The position numbers and the translations under genes are program-made. The notes under the pieces were generated by a model. It did no database searches. It was not told the DNA's origin and was given only the letters and a program-made list of their open reading frames with translations. A DNA stretch of 64,000 bases from Winogradskyella vidalii. GTDB lineage: Bacteria > Bacteroidota > Bacteroidia > Flavobacteriales > Flavobacteriaceae. Of the stretch, positions 1 to 8,991 are shown piece by piece. Position 1 is the first letter of the stretch. Each line of letters begins with the position of its first letter. The stretch covers positions 1,528,406-1,592,405 of the forward strand of contig NZ_JABFDG010000001.1 of assembly GCF_013403955.1 (NCBI RefSeq), read 5' to 3'.

Positions 1-2
1 TT

Positions 3-1436
3 CAATTAAATGACAAAGAGTTATTAGTTAATCAGTTTACGGGTGACGTTGTTAGCCAACAGAATTCGTCGTTAGTAACTATACTCACAGATTGGAGTAT
101 TATTTTACACACAGGTGAAGGCACCATAATCTGGTCGGTTGTTTTGTTGTTAGCAAGTTTAGCGATTTTGTTTTTTATGTATTCGGGCTTCGCCATGACT
201 ATAAAACGACGAAAAGACACTTCAAAAATTAAAAATAAATTTAAAAAAGATACTGCTGAATATATCATATTAGTTGGATCGGAAACAGGAAACACCTTCA
301 ATACCGCTAAGTTATTTTATGATGCATTATTAGCAGCAGGACATTCTGCTTATGCAGCTTCTTTAAACGAGTATTCAACCTATAACAAAGCAAAACATAT
401 CATTGTTTTCGCGGCAACATATGGTGAAGGTGAAGCGCCTATTAGTGCTTCAAACTTTAATAAGTTATTTGCGGAAGTTAATCAAAAGCAAACCATTTCA
501 TATGCGGTTATAGGCTTTGGTTCGCTGATGTATCCTGATTACTGTAAATATGCAATTGAAGTAGACCAAATGTTTCAAAAGCAGCCTAATTTCGAAGTGC
601 ATTTACCGCTTTTTAAAATCAATAATCAGTCTTTTGAAGCTTTCAAAACATGGATTCAACAATGGAATAAAAGCAGTAATCAAGATTTAAAAATTCAATT
701 TAAAAAACCTCAAATTAAAACCAAAAGCTTAAAGGAATTTAAAGTGGTGCAAAAAACAGCTTTGAATATTGACCATACGTTTTTAGTGCAACTACGACCT
801 CAAAAAAAGACCAAATTTACATCTGGGGATTTACTGTCGTTATTTCCGGATCAAGATTTTATAGAACGTCAATATTCTATAGGAAAAATAGAAAATGACA
901 TTCTTTTAAGTATTAAAAAGCATGAATTAGGAGTTTGTTCAAATTACTTTAACCAACTAAAATTAAACGATGTGGTTAAAGCGAAAGTAAAACGAAATTA
1001 TGAATTTCATTTTCCTACGGATGCAAAAGCGGTAATAATGATTGCCAATGGTACAGGAATAGCACCTTTTTTAGGCATGATTAACGACAACCAAAATCAA
1101 ACAAAAACACATCTATTTTGGGGCGGAAGAACACAGGCCTCATTAGATATTTATAAAAATAGTATTGATACAGCGTTTTCTAAAGATACCCTATCAAGTT
1201 TTCATGTCGCGTATTCACAAGAACAAGAAGAAAAATTCTATGTTCAAGATTTACTCTTAAAACATCAAGATTTATTATCACAAGTATTAAATACTAATGG
1301 TGTTGTGATGATTTGTGGATCTATAGCGATGCAAAATCGTGTTTTAGAAGTCTTAAATAGTGTCACAACAGCAAAACTCAACAAACCATTGAGCACGTTT
1401 GAAAGTAACGCGCAAATAAGGATGGATTGTTATTAA
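3..1436 (+). CDS. PepSY-TM / flavodoxin / FAD-NAD(P)H reductase fusion (5' partial)
   Basis: The frame is open from base 3, so the start lies before the window. The visible order is the tail of a PepSY-type periplasmic region, a transmembrane helix (about bases 110-190) followed by basic KRRKD, a flavodoxin domain with the FMN loop VGSETGNTFNTAK and ATYGEGEAP, and a C-terminal ferredoxin-reductase-like part. That last part shows RQYSIGK for FAD, NGTGIAPFLGM and FWGGR for NAD(P)H, MICGS and an aromatic C-terminus. The layout matches membrane sulfite-reductase-like flavoproteins of Bacteroidota. These are thought to pass electrons from NAD(P)H across the inner membrane, often for iron acquisition; that role is family inference. 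The next gene starts 12 bp downstream and is probably cotranscribed. Confidence 0.85.
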   Translation, partial: QLNDKELLVNQFTGDVVSQQNSSLVTILTDWSIILHTGEGTIIWSVVLLLASLAILFFMYSGFAMTIKRRKDTSKIKNKFKKDTAEYIILVGSETGNTFNTAKLFYDALLAAGHSAYAASLNEYSTYNKAKHIIVFAATYGEGEAPISASNFNKLFAEVNQKQTISYAVIGFGSLMYPDYCKYAIEVDQMFQKQPNFEVHLPLFKINNQSFEAFKTWIQQWNKSSNQDLKIQFKKPQIKTKSLKEFKVVQKTALNIDHTFLVQLRPQKKTKFTSGDLLSLFPDQDFIERQYSIGKIENDILLSIKKHELGVCSNYFNQLKLNDVVKAKVKRNYEFHFPTDAKAVIMIANGTGIAPFLGMINDNQNQTKTHLFWGGRTQASLDIYKNSIDTAFSKDTLSSFHVAYSQEQEEKFYVQDLLLKHQDLLSQVLNTNGVVMICGSIAMQNRVLEVLNSVTTAKLNKPLSTFESNAQIRMDCY

Positions 1437-1448
1437 AAACAAAAGCCC

Positions 1449-1802
1449 ATGTGCAAACGAATAAAAATTTTATCAAAAGTTAGTAATGGCGAATTATCTG
1501 TATGCGAATGTTGCGGAATTTATCATTTAGAGTTTAATAACATTTATTTTGAATTCACCCACGAACAATACCATCATTTTAAAAACTATTTAATGACAAT
1601 AGAAGAAGACTATTGGGAAGACTTGTATGCTAATGCTAGCGTAAAACGTAAAATTCCAATTCCGTCTGTTCAAGAAAATTTAGTGTTGATGTTTAATCGT
1701 GAAGAAATTTTACAATTAAGATTATTATTCTGTAAGAGAGGCTGTGTTTATCAAAACTATATTTCACTCAAGGATATAGATTATAAGATATTTCTCAACT
1801 AA
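1449..1802 (+). CDS. Small conserved hypothetical protein with CxCC motif (DUF6686-like)
   Basis: This 117-residue protein has no signal peptide or membrane segment. The N-terminal part carries CECCGIYHLEFNN, a cysteine cluster followed by a beta-rich stretch, and another CKRGC lies near residue 95. These five cysteines could bind metal. The protein resembles small Bacteroidota proteins (I think DUF6686) that commonly sit beside iron-uptake or PepSY flavoprotein genes; no biochemical role is known to me. The ATG 12 bp after the reductase stop codon suggests a two-gene operon and hence a link with metal or redox metabolism. Family assignment is from memory of the motif. Confidence 0.6.
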   Translation: MCKRIKILSKVSNGELSVCECCGIYHLEFNNIYFEFTHEQYHHFKNYLMTIEEDYWEDLYANASVKRKIPIPSVQENLVLMFNREEILQLRLLFCKRGCVYQNYISLKDIDYKIFLN

Positions 1803-1900
1803 ATAGTGGTATAAAAAACCAATTTCTAAGCAAATTATTGAGGAAATAAAAAATAATATTTAAAACCTCATATTAGGCTTCCAAGTTGATATATAATGTT

Positions 1901-1908
1901 TAACTTTG
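1901..1908 (+). promoter_or_regulatory. -7 promoter box (TAACTTTG) for guaB
   Basis: TAACTTTG is an exact match to the Bacteroidota -7 consensus TAnnTTTG. A TTG lies 12 bp upstream at 1886-1888. Transcription would start near 1913-1915 and give a short leader of roughly 20 nt before the ATG at 1933. This also argues against the longer reading that begins at the TTG inside the box. Confidence 0.6.
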
Positions 1909-1932
1909 TGCGCAATTAAATCATTAATTGCA

Positions 1933-3405
1933 ATGAAAGCACACGAAAGCAAAATAGTTGGAGAAGGTCTCACTTATGACGACGTACTTTTAGTTCCAGC
2001 ATTTTCAGAAGTTCTTCCTCGCGAAGTCAGTATTCAAACAAAATTTACACGAAATATTTCCATTAACATTCCTGTTATTTCTGCAGCAATGGATACGGTT
2101 ACGGAAAGCAAAATGGCAATTGCCATGGCGCAAGAAGGTGGTATTGGTGTATTGCACAAAAATATGACCATTGCACAGCAAGCGGATAAGGTTCGTCGTG
2201 TAAAACGTGCCGAAAGTGGTATGATAATAGACCCTGTAACTTTGCCCCTAGATGCTACAGTTTTTGATGCCAACTCAAATATGGCAGAACATAGTATTGG
2301 TGGTATTCCAATTGTAGATGATAGCGGTACCTTAAAAGGTATTGTAACCAATAGAGATTTGCGTTTTGAGCACGAAAGTGATAAACCGATAGTAGAAGTA
2401 ATGACCAAAGAAAATTTGGTAACTGCTGCTGTTGGAACTTCTTTAAAAGATGCTGAACAAATTCTACAACAACATAAAATTGAAAAATTACTTATCGTTG
2501 ATGAGGACTTTAAACTAAAGGGCCTTATTACCTTTAGAGATATTACTAAAGTCACTCAAAAGCCAAATGCCAATAAAGACTCTTATGGAAGATTACGTGT
2601 AGCGGCTGCAATAGGTGTTACAGGAGATGCGGTTGAACGCGCTGAAGCCTTAGTGAACGCAGGTGTTGATGCCGTAATTATTGATACAGCTCATGGCCAT
2701 ACTAAAGGTGTGGTTGCCGTTTTAAAAGAAATTAAAAGTAAGTTTCCTAAACTTGAAGTGATTGTCGGAAACATTGCGACAGGTGCTGCAGCAAAGTATT
2801 TAGTTGAAGCTGGAGCCGATGCTGTAAAAGTAGGAATCGGTCCGGGTTCAATCTGTACAACTAGAGTCGTAGCAGGTGTTGGCTTTCCTCAGTTCTCTGC
2901 AGTATTAGAAGTTTCTGCAGCAATTAAAGGAACAGGAGTGCCGGTGATTGCAGATGGTGGTATTCGCTATACAGGCGATATTCCTAAGGCGATTGCAGCA
3001 GGTGCAGATACCGTGATGTTAGGCTCACTTTTAGCCGGAACAAAAGAAAGTCCAGGAGAAACCATTATCTACGAAGGAAGAAAATTTAAATCTTACCGTG
3101 GCATGGGCTCAGTAGAGGCTATGAAGCAAGGAAGTAAAGATCGTTATTTTCAAGATGTTGAAGATGATATTAAAAAATTAGTTCCTGAAGGTATTGTAGG
3201 CCGTGTACCTTACAAAGGTGAATTGGTAGAAAGTATTCATCAGTTTATCGGCGGACTTAGAGCCGGAATGGGCTATTGTGGCGCAAAAGACATTGAAACT
3301 TTAAAAGAAAATGGTCGTTTTGTAAAAATTACAAGTTCTGGTATCAATGAAAGTCACCCTCATGATGTGACGATTACTAAGGAAGCGCCTAATTATTCGA
3401 GATAA
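1933..3405 (+). CDS. guaB: Inosine-5'-monophosphate dehydrogenase
   Basis: Cytosolic enzyme that oxidises IMP to XMP with NAD+, the committed step of guanine nucleotide synthesis. The 490-residue product has the usual family length. The N-terminal TIM-barrel half contains [10 protein letters not shown] and is interrupted by two CBS domains (about residues 95-210). The catalytic loop is GPGSICTTR, with the nucleophilic Cys, and the flap region holds the [10 protein letters not shown] segment. The ATG at 1933 is chosen over an in-frame TTG at 1906 because that TTG lies inside the promoter box and adds nine residues absent from the family. A strong terminator follows, so the gene is probably monocistronic. 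Confidence 0.97.
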   Translation: MKAHESKIVGEGLTYDDVLLVPAFSEVLPREVSIQTKFTRNISINIPVISAAMDTVTESKMAIAMAQEGGIGVLHKNMTIAQQADKVRRVKRAESGMIIDPVTLPLDATVFDANSNMAEHSIGGIPIVDDSGTLKGIVTNRDLRFEHESDKPIVEVMTKENLVTAAVGTSLKDAEQILQQHKIEKLLIVDEDFKLKGLITFRDITKVTQKPNANKDSYGRLRVAAAIGVTGDAVERAEALVNAGVDAVIIDTAHGHTKGVVAVLKEIKSKFPKLEVIVGNIATGAAAKYLVEAGADAVKVGIGPGSICTTRVVAGVGFPQFSAVLEVSAAIKGTGVPVIADGGIRYTGDIPKAIAAGADTVMLGSLLAGTKESPGETIIYEGRKFKSYRGMGSVEAMKQGSKDRYFQDVEDDIKKLVPEGIVGRVPYKGELVESIHQFIGGLRAGMGYCGAKDIETLKENGRFVKITSSGINESHPHDVTITKEAPNYSR

Positions 3406-3444
3406 TGAAATTCCTGCGAAAGCAAGAATCTTAATATAAAATTT

Positions 3445-3476
3445 AAAACAGCAGCTTGAAAAAGCTGCTGTTTTTT
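3445..3476 (+). terminator. Rho-independent terminator after guaB
   Basis: A perfect 13-bp stem (3445-3457 with 3462-3474) closes a GAAA tetraloop, and the right arm runs into a T tract. The A-rich left arm makes it usable from both sides, so it may also end the minus-strand SDR transcript. Confidence 0.9.
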
Positions 3477-3507
3477 GTTGTTAATAATTATTTAGCGGGA
3501 ATTGAGA

Positions 3508-4368
3508 TTAGTTTTGAAGGTGATTTTGATGGTATTGTTCTATCATTTGCAAGGCCGGCTTATGTGCTCTACCTGCTGCTTTTTCATAATCAGAAGGCAC
3601 ATCATTGGCCCCATTTTTTATGCCTTCGTAAATTCCGGCGATGATAGTACCTAGAAACTCACCAAGTTCAGCAATTCTGTCTTTTTTATAAGCTTCTACA
3701 GAAAACGTATTATAAACTAATTTTGTGCCGAAAACCTGATTAATAAAATTAGCGAGTTCCTTTTGCGAGATTGCTTCACCTACTAAATTATAGGTGTTAC
3801 CATTGTGTTTGTCTTCTAATAGCATTTTAACGTAGGCATAACTCAATTCTTCACGACTTGTATATGTGCACTTTCCTTGGTCTGCAGAATTTCTTATCTC
3901 ACCGTCTTTTATATAGGTATCTAAATAGTCTAAATCGGGTTCAATATAAATACCGTTTCTACCAATAACCCAATTTAAACCGGAATTACGAATGTCTTCT
4001 TCCGTCTGGCGATTGCTTTGCACAACTGGACTAAAAGCATTGTTTTCTTCAGCGCCAACAATACTCGTATAGACTATTTTTTTGACTCCATTTTGTTTAG
4101 CGGCTTCAATAACATTGCGATGTTGTTTTATTCTTTTTTGTGGATCGTCCATACCAGACACTAACAGCACAGTGTCAATGCCTTTTAAAGCGGCAATGAA
4201 ATCTTCACGACTATTGTAATCTCCCTTTCTGACTTCAACACCTAAATGTGTCGCGTTTTCAGGAGTTCTTGCGATAGCAATGACATTTCCTTGTTCAGTA
4301 GCTTTTAAAAGTGCTTTTACAATGGCGGTTCCTAAATGTCCGCTTGCTGATGTTACTGCAATTTTCAT
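3508..4368 (-). CDS. NmrA-like SDR family NAD(P)H-dependent reductase (QorB/YtfG type)
   Basis: A 286-residue atypical short-chain dehydrogenase. The N-terminus TSASGHLGTAIVKALL is the Rossmann dinucleotide loop. Strand 4 is DTVLLVSGMD, and IVYTSIVGAEE with NWVIGRNGIY fits the NmrA/QorB subgroup, which lacks the usual Tyr-x3-Lys pair. Relatives reduce quinones with NAD(P)H or act as redox sensors; the substrate here is unknown. It lies 13 bp downstream of a 66-residue coiled-coil gene on the same strand, and an AraC regulator is encoded just beyond, also minus, so a small regulated unit is possible. Confidence 0.85.
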   Translation of the reverse strand: MKIAVTSASGHLGTAIVKALLKATEQGNVIAIARTPENATHLGVEVRKGDYNSREDFIAALKGIDTVLLVSGMDDPQKRIKQHRNVIEAAKQNGVKKIVYTSIVGAEENNAFSPVVQSNRQTEEDIRNSGLNWVIGRNGIYIEPDLDYLDTYIKDGEIRNSADQGKCTYTSREELSYAYVKMLLEDKHNGNTYNLVGEAISQKELANFINQVFGTKLVYNTFSVEAYKKDRIAELGEFLGTIIAGIYEGIKNGANDVPSDYEKAAGRAHKPALQMIEQYHQNHLQN

Positions 4369-4381
4369 AATATATAATAGT

Positions 4382-4582
4382 TTATGAATGTTTAGATTTT
4401 AAAGCCTCTAACTCTTTTTCAAGTTGTTCTGCTTTTGTTTTAAACTTTTCAAGCGCTTTCTTCATTTGGCCAACTTTTTTTAAAGCCTCTTCATCTTGTA
4501 CTGCTTGATAGGTGGTTTCTCCTTCTTTTTCTTTTATTTTAGAATAACTGCCACAAGTAGGGCATTTTGCAATGTCGCTCAT
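4382..4582 (-). CDS. Small protein with single CPxC knuckle and C-terminal coiled coil
   Basis: This 66-residue protein begins SDIAKCPTCGSYS, a half zinc ribbon, and continues into a Lys/Glu/Leu-rich helix (residues 30-66) with heptad-like spacing. One CxxC knuckle is not enough for a full zinc site, so dimerisation through the coiled coil could complete it; that is inference. ATG start. The next gene, the SDR reductase, follows after 13 bp, which suggests cotranscription. I do not recognise a named family. Confidence 0.6.
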   Translation of the reverse strand: MSDIAKCPTCGSYSKIKEKEGETTYQAVQDEEALKKVGQMKKALEKFKTKAEQLEKELEALKSKHS

Positions 4583-4597
4583 AATATTTATTTATTA

Positions 4598-4605
4598 CAA
4601 AGTTC
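4598..4605 (-). promoter_or_regulatory. Candidate -7 box for the SDR operon
   Basis: On the minus strand this reads GAACTTTG, one base from TAnnTTTG, and lies 15 bp before the ATG of the 66-residue gene. The position is right but the match is imperfect. Confidence 0.3.
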
Positions 4606-4669
4606 TGAATAGGACTAAAGTTGCAAAAGGTAAATTATCTGTTAAAAATGGTAAATGTGAAACCTAAAT

Positions 4670-5533
4670 CTAAAGTGTAGATTTAAATGCCTTGGGAGAG
4701 AGACCTGTATGTTTTTTAAAAAACTTGGTAAAATTAGTAACTTCATCGAATCCATTTTCATAAGCGACTTCTTTAAGACTTAAAGTGCTACTAAAGATGT
4801 CACGCTTAATTTCTAAGATGACGTAGTTATCAATAAAATGCTTCGCTGTATTTAATGTGGTTGCTCTAACTATGGTGTTAAGATGCTTCGTAGAAATGTT
4901 TAATAGCTTCGCGTAATCTTTGACATTCCGCGTGTTTGTATAATTTTTCTCTACTAAATTTTTAAAATTAATAAAAAGACTTTGGTATTTTTTATTGAAC
5001 GTTTCAAGTGGTGTTTTATAAGCTTCACGTTCCAATTTTAATAAAAATAGTTCTAATATTTTTGCTATAATTTCATGCTGTACATAGGTATTTGTACTTT
5101 GAATCTCTTCTGTTATTCGTTCTAAAAAAAAAGCGTTTAACGCGCTGTTTTCAACTAAAGGATCTGAAATATGATAGTTGTACAAATGCGATATATACTC
5201 GATAGAAGATTTCGAGAAATATTTTAAAACAAAATCCTCTGTAAATAACACGAGATAACCCTTGTATTGCGGATGATTTTGAAAAGCGTGAACCTGACCT
5301 TTTGCAATTTTAAGTATAGAGTCTTTCTGAATTTTATAAGTCTTTAAATCAACTTGATGTTCACCGTGTCCTTCAGTTACAATTAATAAGGCAAAAAATG
5401 AAATGCGGTGAGGCAAATGTGGATTGTGATTTGGATCGTTTTCAATTCGTGTGAATAATTCCGATAATTGAATGCATTCAATGTCATTAAATCCATCGCT
5501 ACTTTTAAAAGATATGTTAGGGATATGATTCAA
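4670..5533 (-). CDS. AraC family transcriptional regulator
   Basis: A 287-residue cytoplasmic DNA-binding protein. The N-terminal 150 residues resemble a cupin-like sensing domain (ISFFALLIVTEGHGEHQVD). The C-terminal 100 residues form the double helix-turn-helix of the family: VKDYAKLLNISTKHLNTIV for the first and LKEVAYENGFDEVTNFTKF for the second, ending with GLSPKAFK. No in-frame ATG is visible before the cupin part, so a TTG start is assumed. The gene is on the same strand as the downstream reductase, 87 bp away, and may control it. The inducer cannot be predicted. Confidence 0.85.
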   Translation of the reverse strand: MNHIPNISFKSSDGFNDIECIQLSELFTRIENDPNHNPHLPHRISFFALLIVTEGHGEHQVDLKTYKIQKDSILKIAKGQVHAFQNHPQYKGYLVLFTEDFVLKYFSKSSIEYISHLYNYHISDPLVENSALNAFFLERITEEIQSTNTYVQHEIIAKILELFLLKLEREAYKTPLETFNKKYQSLFINFKNLVEKNYTNTRNVKDYAKLLNISTKHLNTIVRATTLNTAKHFIDNYVILEIKRDIFSSTLSLKEVAYENGFDEVTNFTKFFKKHTGLSPKAFKSTL

Positions 5534-5656
5534 TGATGAATTAATTTTAGGTTTTGAATAAAAATAACAATTACTATTGAAAGCATTGAGAATTGAAATG
5601 AGTTAATTTTCTTTTTAGTCTTAATCTAAGGATACATTTAAAACTAGTAGAAAAAC

Positions 5657-5685
5657 AAAAACAGCATCAATATGATGCTGTTTTT
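5657..5685 (-). terminator. Terminator of the thioredoxin-lipoprotein operon
   Basis: A 13-bp perfect stem (5657-5669 with 5673-5685) has an ATA loop. Read on the minus strand it ends in a T-rich tract and lies 22 bp after the stop codon of the gene at 5708. The T tract on the plus side could make it bidirectional. The rest of 5534-5707 shows nothing else. Confidence 0.85.
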
Positions 5686-5707
5686 TTGTAACTGTTATTA
5701 TAGAACT

Positions 5708-6472
5708 TTATGCCTTACTCGCTTTTACAGGACAGCCTATCGCTTTTGTGAAATTAGGGCTTGGTTTCTCACCTTTTTCTAAAGCCTCAATAGCGTCTTT
5801 AACGTAGTTTACTTTGACATCCTCTGGTGATTTTGAATTATCATCAATAGTACCAATGTACTGTACTTTACGCTCAGCATCCAATAAAAAGACATGTGGT
5901 GTTCTTACGGCACCATATTGTGGATATATTTTTTGTCCTTCATCAACTAAATACGGAAATGTAAATCCTTTGTCTTCTGAACGTTTTTGCATGGCTTCAT
6001 AGCCTTCTTTTTCATTCGCTGGACTGTTCGGATTAATGGCGATAACAGGATAGCCTTTTGGTGCATATTCATTATTTAATGCAATTAAACGGTCTTCATA
6101 CAATACTGAAAACGGACACTCATTACACGTGAACGTTACGATATAACCCTTTGCATTTTCAAAACTGTCTAGAGAAACCATAGAACCATCAACATTTTTT
6201 AAATTAAAATCAGTTGCAACATCACCAATCGCGTAACCACCGATTTCTTCCAATGTTTTGGTTTGTTCTGGTAGACCTCCTCTTGGTGGCCCTTTGCGTT
6301 CACCTCCATGTGGTGGTGGTCCTTTTCTATCTCCATCATGAGGAGGACGCTCTCCTTTATGCTCTTGGTTTTCAGCAGTAGGTTCTCCTGAAGTTTTAGA
6401 TTCGTTTTTACAAGAGACTAGCACACTTGCAGATAAGCCAATAATGGCTAATAGGACACTGATTTTTTTCAT
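5708..6472 (-). CDS. Redoxin-domain lipoprotein with His/Gly/Pro-rich linker
   Basis: A 254-residue secreted protein. A lipobox (SVLVSC, residues 16-21) gives a lipid-anchored N-terminus. Residues 38-70 are low complexity, with PPHDGDRKGPP and PPHGGERKGPP as near repeats. From about residue 75 a peroxiredoxin/TlpA-like fold begins (IGDVATDFNLKNVDG) and carries the redox motif CNECPF. It belongs to the thioredoxin-like family of Bacteroidota lipoproteins that reduce periplasmic disulfides or peroxides; the exact substrate is unknown. The histidine-rich linker could bind metal. The gene follows a second thioredoxin lipoprotein by 6 bp, so they form an operon. Confidence 0.85.
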   Translation of the reverse strand: MKKISVLLAIIGLSASVLVSCKNESKTSGEPTAENQEHKGERPPHDGDRKGPPPHGGERKGPPRGGLPEQTKTLEEIGGYAIGDVATDFNLKNVDGSMVSLDSFENAKGYIVTFTCNECPFSVLYEDRLIALNNEYAPKGYPVIAINPNSPANEKEGYEAMQKRSEDKGFTFPYLVDEGQKIYPQYGAVRTPHVFLLDAERKVQYIGTIDDNSKSPEDVKVNYVKDAIEALEKGEKPSPNFTKAIGCPVKASKA

Positions 6473-6478
6473 GGTTTT

Positions 6479-7033
6479 TTAATTTAGTCTTTTTATTTGG
6501 TTTTCTAAGTCTTCCAAGCTTTCAAAAGAACGCTCGTAAAATAAACGATTGTTTTTGTTAAACATAATGGTAAAAGGAATGGCACCAGACCAGTTAGGAT
6601 CTATTTTATCTATCCATGTATTAGCATCCGGATCATCCAATAGTACAACTTTTTGTGTTATGTTTTTTTTCTTTAAGAAAGGTTTAAGTTTTGTGTCAAT
6701 ATCTTTTGGGAAATCTAAGCTCACCAATATGACTTCTACATCTGGGTGTTTCGCCGAAAATGCTTCAATGTATGGCAATTCTTTAACACAAGGCGCACAC
6801 CACATCGCCCAAAAATTAACGATATAGGTTTTATCGGATTCAGTGTAAATTAGTGGTTCAAATTCACTGAAATCGTAAACAGGGATGTCTTGATTAAGGT
6901 CAACGTTTTTTTTAGTAGTTGTGTCTTTAGCTGAGTTTGTGTTGTTACAACTAATGCAAAAGCAGAAGATAAGAAGTGAAAATAATATTGATTTGTTAGC
7001 TTGAATACGATGCTTTCTTGTAAATAAATTCAA
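6479..7033 (-). CDS. TlpA-family thioredoxin lipoprotein
   Basis: A 184-residue periplasmic thiol-disulfide oxidoreductase. The N-terminal hydrophobic segment ends in a lipobox (CFCISC). The thioredoxin core holds YIVNFWAMWCAPCVKELP with the classic WCxxC site, and the cis-Pro loop is GAIPFTIMF. Such proteins keep periplasmic cysteines reduced, for example for cytochrome maturation. No ATG precedes the signal peptide in frame, so a TTG start at 7033 is the best available. It is followed after 6 bp by another redoxin lipoprotein with a different active site (CNECP), which suggests a cooperating redox pair. Confidence 0.85.
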   Translation of the reverse strand: MNLFTRKHRIQANKSILFSLLIFCFCISCNNTNSAKDTTTKKNVDLNQDIPVYDFSEFEPLIYTESDKTYIVNFWAMWCAPCVKELPYIEAFSAKHPDVEVILVSLDFPKDIDTKLKPFLKKKNITQKVVLLDDPDANTWIDKIDPNWSGAIPFTIMFNKNNRLFYERSFESLEDLENQIKRLN

Positions 7034-7103
7034 AATTTGGATTTTAATTATTTTTGTTAGACGCTATGTGAAACAAAAGGTTTAATCTAAAATGATTTTT
7101 TTT

Positions 7104-7454
7104 TTAATTAAACCAAACAGCATAACCTTCTCGCCGTAATTCTAGGGCTATTTGCTCTTCCGCTTTCAAAGCTTCTGCGCGTGTAAAAAACGGATCGATG
7201 TGGTTGAATAAACTCGGTCGTAAATAGGTGCCATATTTTTCAACAATATTTGCTGAGATTTTATAGCCTTTCTTGTTACGATGTCCTGTTTTATGCTGAA
7301 GAAAACGTTCTTTTGGTGTTTTAGAGGTCATACCGACGTATAAACATTCTAAAACACCGTTGAACTGTGGGTTGGCTTTTCTAAACTTTGTGTTTTCCGT
7401 GAACACACGTTTAGATAACTCTATGACATAAATTGTATAAAGCGTTTTTACCAT
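7104..7454 (-). CDS. GIY-YIG-like small protein
   Basis: A 116-residue soluble protein. The N-terminal YTIYVIEL and the later CLYVGMTSKTPKERFLQHK match the two beta strands and the following Arg/His helix of the GIY-YIG nuclease fold, separated by a longer insert than usual. YLRPSLF and the final acidic-basic helix EALKAEEQIALELRREG are typical of this stand-alone subgroup. Family members cut DNA, but this short form has unknown function and may be inactive. It is located 40 bp upstream of thrC on the same strand with no evident relation to threonine synthesis. Confidence 0.55.
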   Translation of the reverse strand: MVKTLYTIYVIELSKRVFTENTKFRKANPQFNGVLECLYVGMTSKTPKERFLQHKTGHRNKKGYKISANIVEKYGTYLRPSLFNHIDPFFTRAEALKAEEQIALELRREGYAVWFN

Positions 7455-7493
7455 GATTATATTATAATTTCATAATGAAACTTTAAACAAGAA

Positions 7494-8783
7494 TTAGCCT
7501 AATAAAAATTGTTTTAATTCGTCATAAGTACTAATTTTTGTAGACTTTTTTTTCTTGTGCATTACAGACTCAATCTGAGGTGGTAAGCTTATATTTTGTC
7601 TAATAATATCGGTAACAATATCTAAAAATTTGGTAGGATGCGCTGTTTCTAAAAATACGACATGTGCGTCATTATTTTTTAAATAATCTTTAGCACCTAA
7701 ATAACCAACAGCACCATGAGGATCAGCAACGTAAGTATAATCATTATATAATTCTAAAAGTGCTTCTTTTGTCTCTTCGTCAGTATAACTATACGAAGAC
7801 AAATTAGCTTTTAAAGCTTCAAAATCATTGTTGTGTAATTCTTGAATTCTTATAAAATTACTAGGATTACCAACATCCATAGCATTACTAATGGTTTGAA
7901 CGGATGGTTTAGGAGTATAGGTTTGTGAAATCATATAATTCACAACGGTATCATTGGCGTTATTTGCAGCGATAAAATGTTTGATAGGTAAACCTAATTT
8001 TTGAGCGACCATACCCGCACAAATATTGCCAAAGTTTCCACTTGGTACAGAGAATGCAATGTCTTTGTGTTTCGATTTTAGTTTTTTATAAGTAAACATA
8101 AAATAGAAGAGCTGTGGTAACCAACGTGCAATATTTATAGAGTTTGCAGAGGTTAACTGCATTTTGTCAGTTAATTCTCTATCTGTAAAGGCTTTTTTAA
8201 CCATGTCTTGGCAATCGTCAAAAACACCATCAACTTCCAAAGCTTTAATGTTTTTTTTGAGTGTCGTTAACTGCTTTTCTTGAATATCACTCACTTTACC
8301 ACTCGGATAAAGGATAACAACATTTACGCCTTTTACGCCTAAAAATCCATTAGCAACGGCACCTCCTGTATCTCCAGAAGTCGCCACTAATACTGTAACA
8401 TCTTTAGTATTGGTTTTGTTGAAATAACCCAGACATCTCGCCATAAAACGAGCGCCAACATCTTTAAATGCCATCGTAGGACCATGAAATAACTCTAAAG
8501 ATGAAATGTTTTCGTTGATTTCTACAACCGGAAAATCGAAACTCAACGTGTCTTCAATAATAGATTTTAAAACATCTTCAGGAATCTCTGGTACAATGAA
8601 TTGCTTAATCGCTTCAAAAGCTATTTCGGTATTCGATTTGTCCTCAATCGTTTCAAAAAAAGAAGGGTCTAACGGTGTAATTGATTCTGGGAAATATAAG
8701 CCCTTGTCTGGTGCTAAACCTCTTACTACAGCATCTTCGAATGTTGTATGAGGTGCTTTTTTATTTAAAGAATAATAGTTCAT
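7494..8783 (-). CDS. thrC: Threonine synthase
   Basis: PLP enzyme that converts O-phosphohomoserine to threonine, the last step of the pathway. The 429-residue product starts with the family signature YYSLNKKAPHTTFEDAV. The PLP lysine is in GPTMAFKDVGARF, and the phosphate-binding and active-site loops are TSGDTGGAVANG and PSGNFGNICAG. Length is normal. It is the third gene of the thrA-thrB-thrC set, but a 208-bp gap separates it from thrB, so it may have a promoter of its own or be reached by readthrough. ATG start. Confidence 0.95.
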   Translation of the reverse strand: MNYYSLNKKAPHTTFEDAVVRGLAPDKGLYFPESITPLDPSFFETIEDKSNTEIAFEAIKQFIVPEIPEDVLKSIIEDTLSFDFPVVEINENISSLELFHGPTMAFKDVGARFMARCLGYFNKTNTKDVTVLVATSGDTGGAVANGFLGVKGVNVVILYPSGKVSDIQEKQLTTLKKNIKALEVDGVFDDCQDMVKKAFTDRELTDKMQLTSANSINIARWLPQLFYFMFTYKKLKSKHKDIAFSVPSGNFGNICAGMVAQKLGLPIKHFIAANNANDTVVNYMISQTYTPKPSVQTISNAMDVGNPSNFIRIQELHNNDFEALKANLSSYSYTDEETKEALLELYNDYTYVADPHGAVGYLGAKDYLKNNDAHVVFLETAHPTKFLDIVTDIIRQNISLPPQIESVMHKKKKSTKISTYDELKQFLLG

Positions 8784-8991
8784 AATGTAGAGACAGAATA
8801 CGGAAGACTAATGATAGACTGCCGAATTCATTTTTTTAGTTAATATTTCTTTTAAACGCTGCCATTTTGTTTCTTAAGTGAAATGCAGAGTTGTATAATT
8901 TAATAAAATTTCTTCAGAAATATAATTTCTGTTTATTTTAGATTTTTCATTTAAAGCGCCCTTCTTTTGTTATTAGACATCAGTCATTTTA
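8784..8991. other. thrB-thrC intergenic gap
   Basis: The 208 bp between thrB and thrC hold no open frame of interest, no strong hairpin with a T tract and no clear TAnnTTTG box. The distance is unusual for an operon whose first two genes are 20 bp apart. Confidence 0.4.

Noticed and set aside
2034..2555. 173-codon antisense frame inside guaB
   Set aside because: It is a shadow of the guaB codon pattern with no promoter or homology signs.
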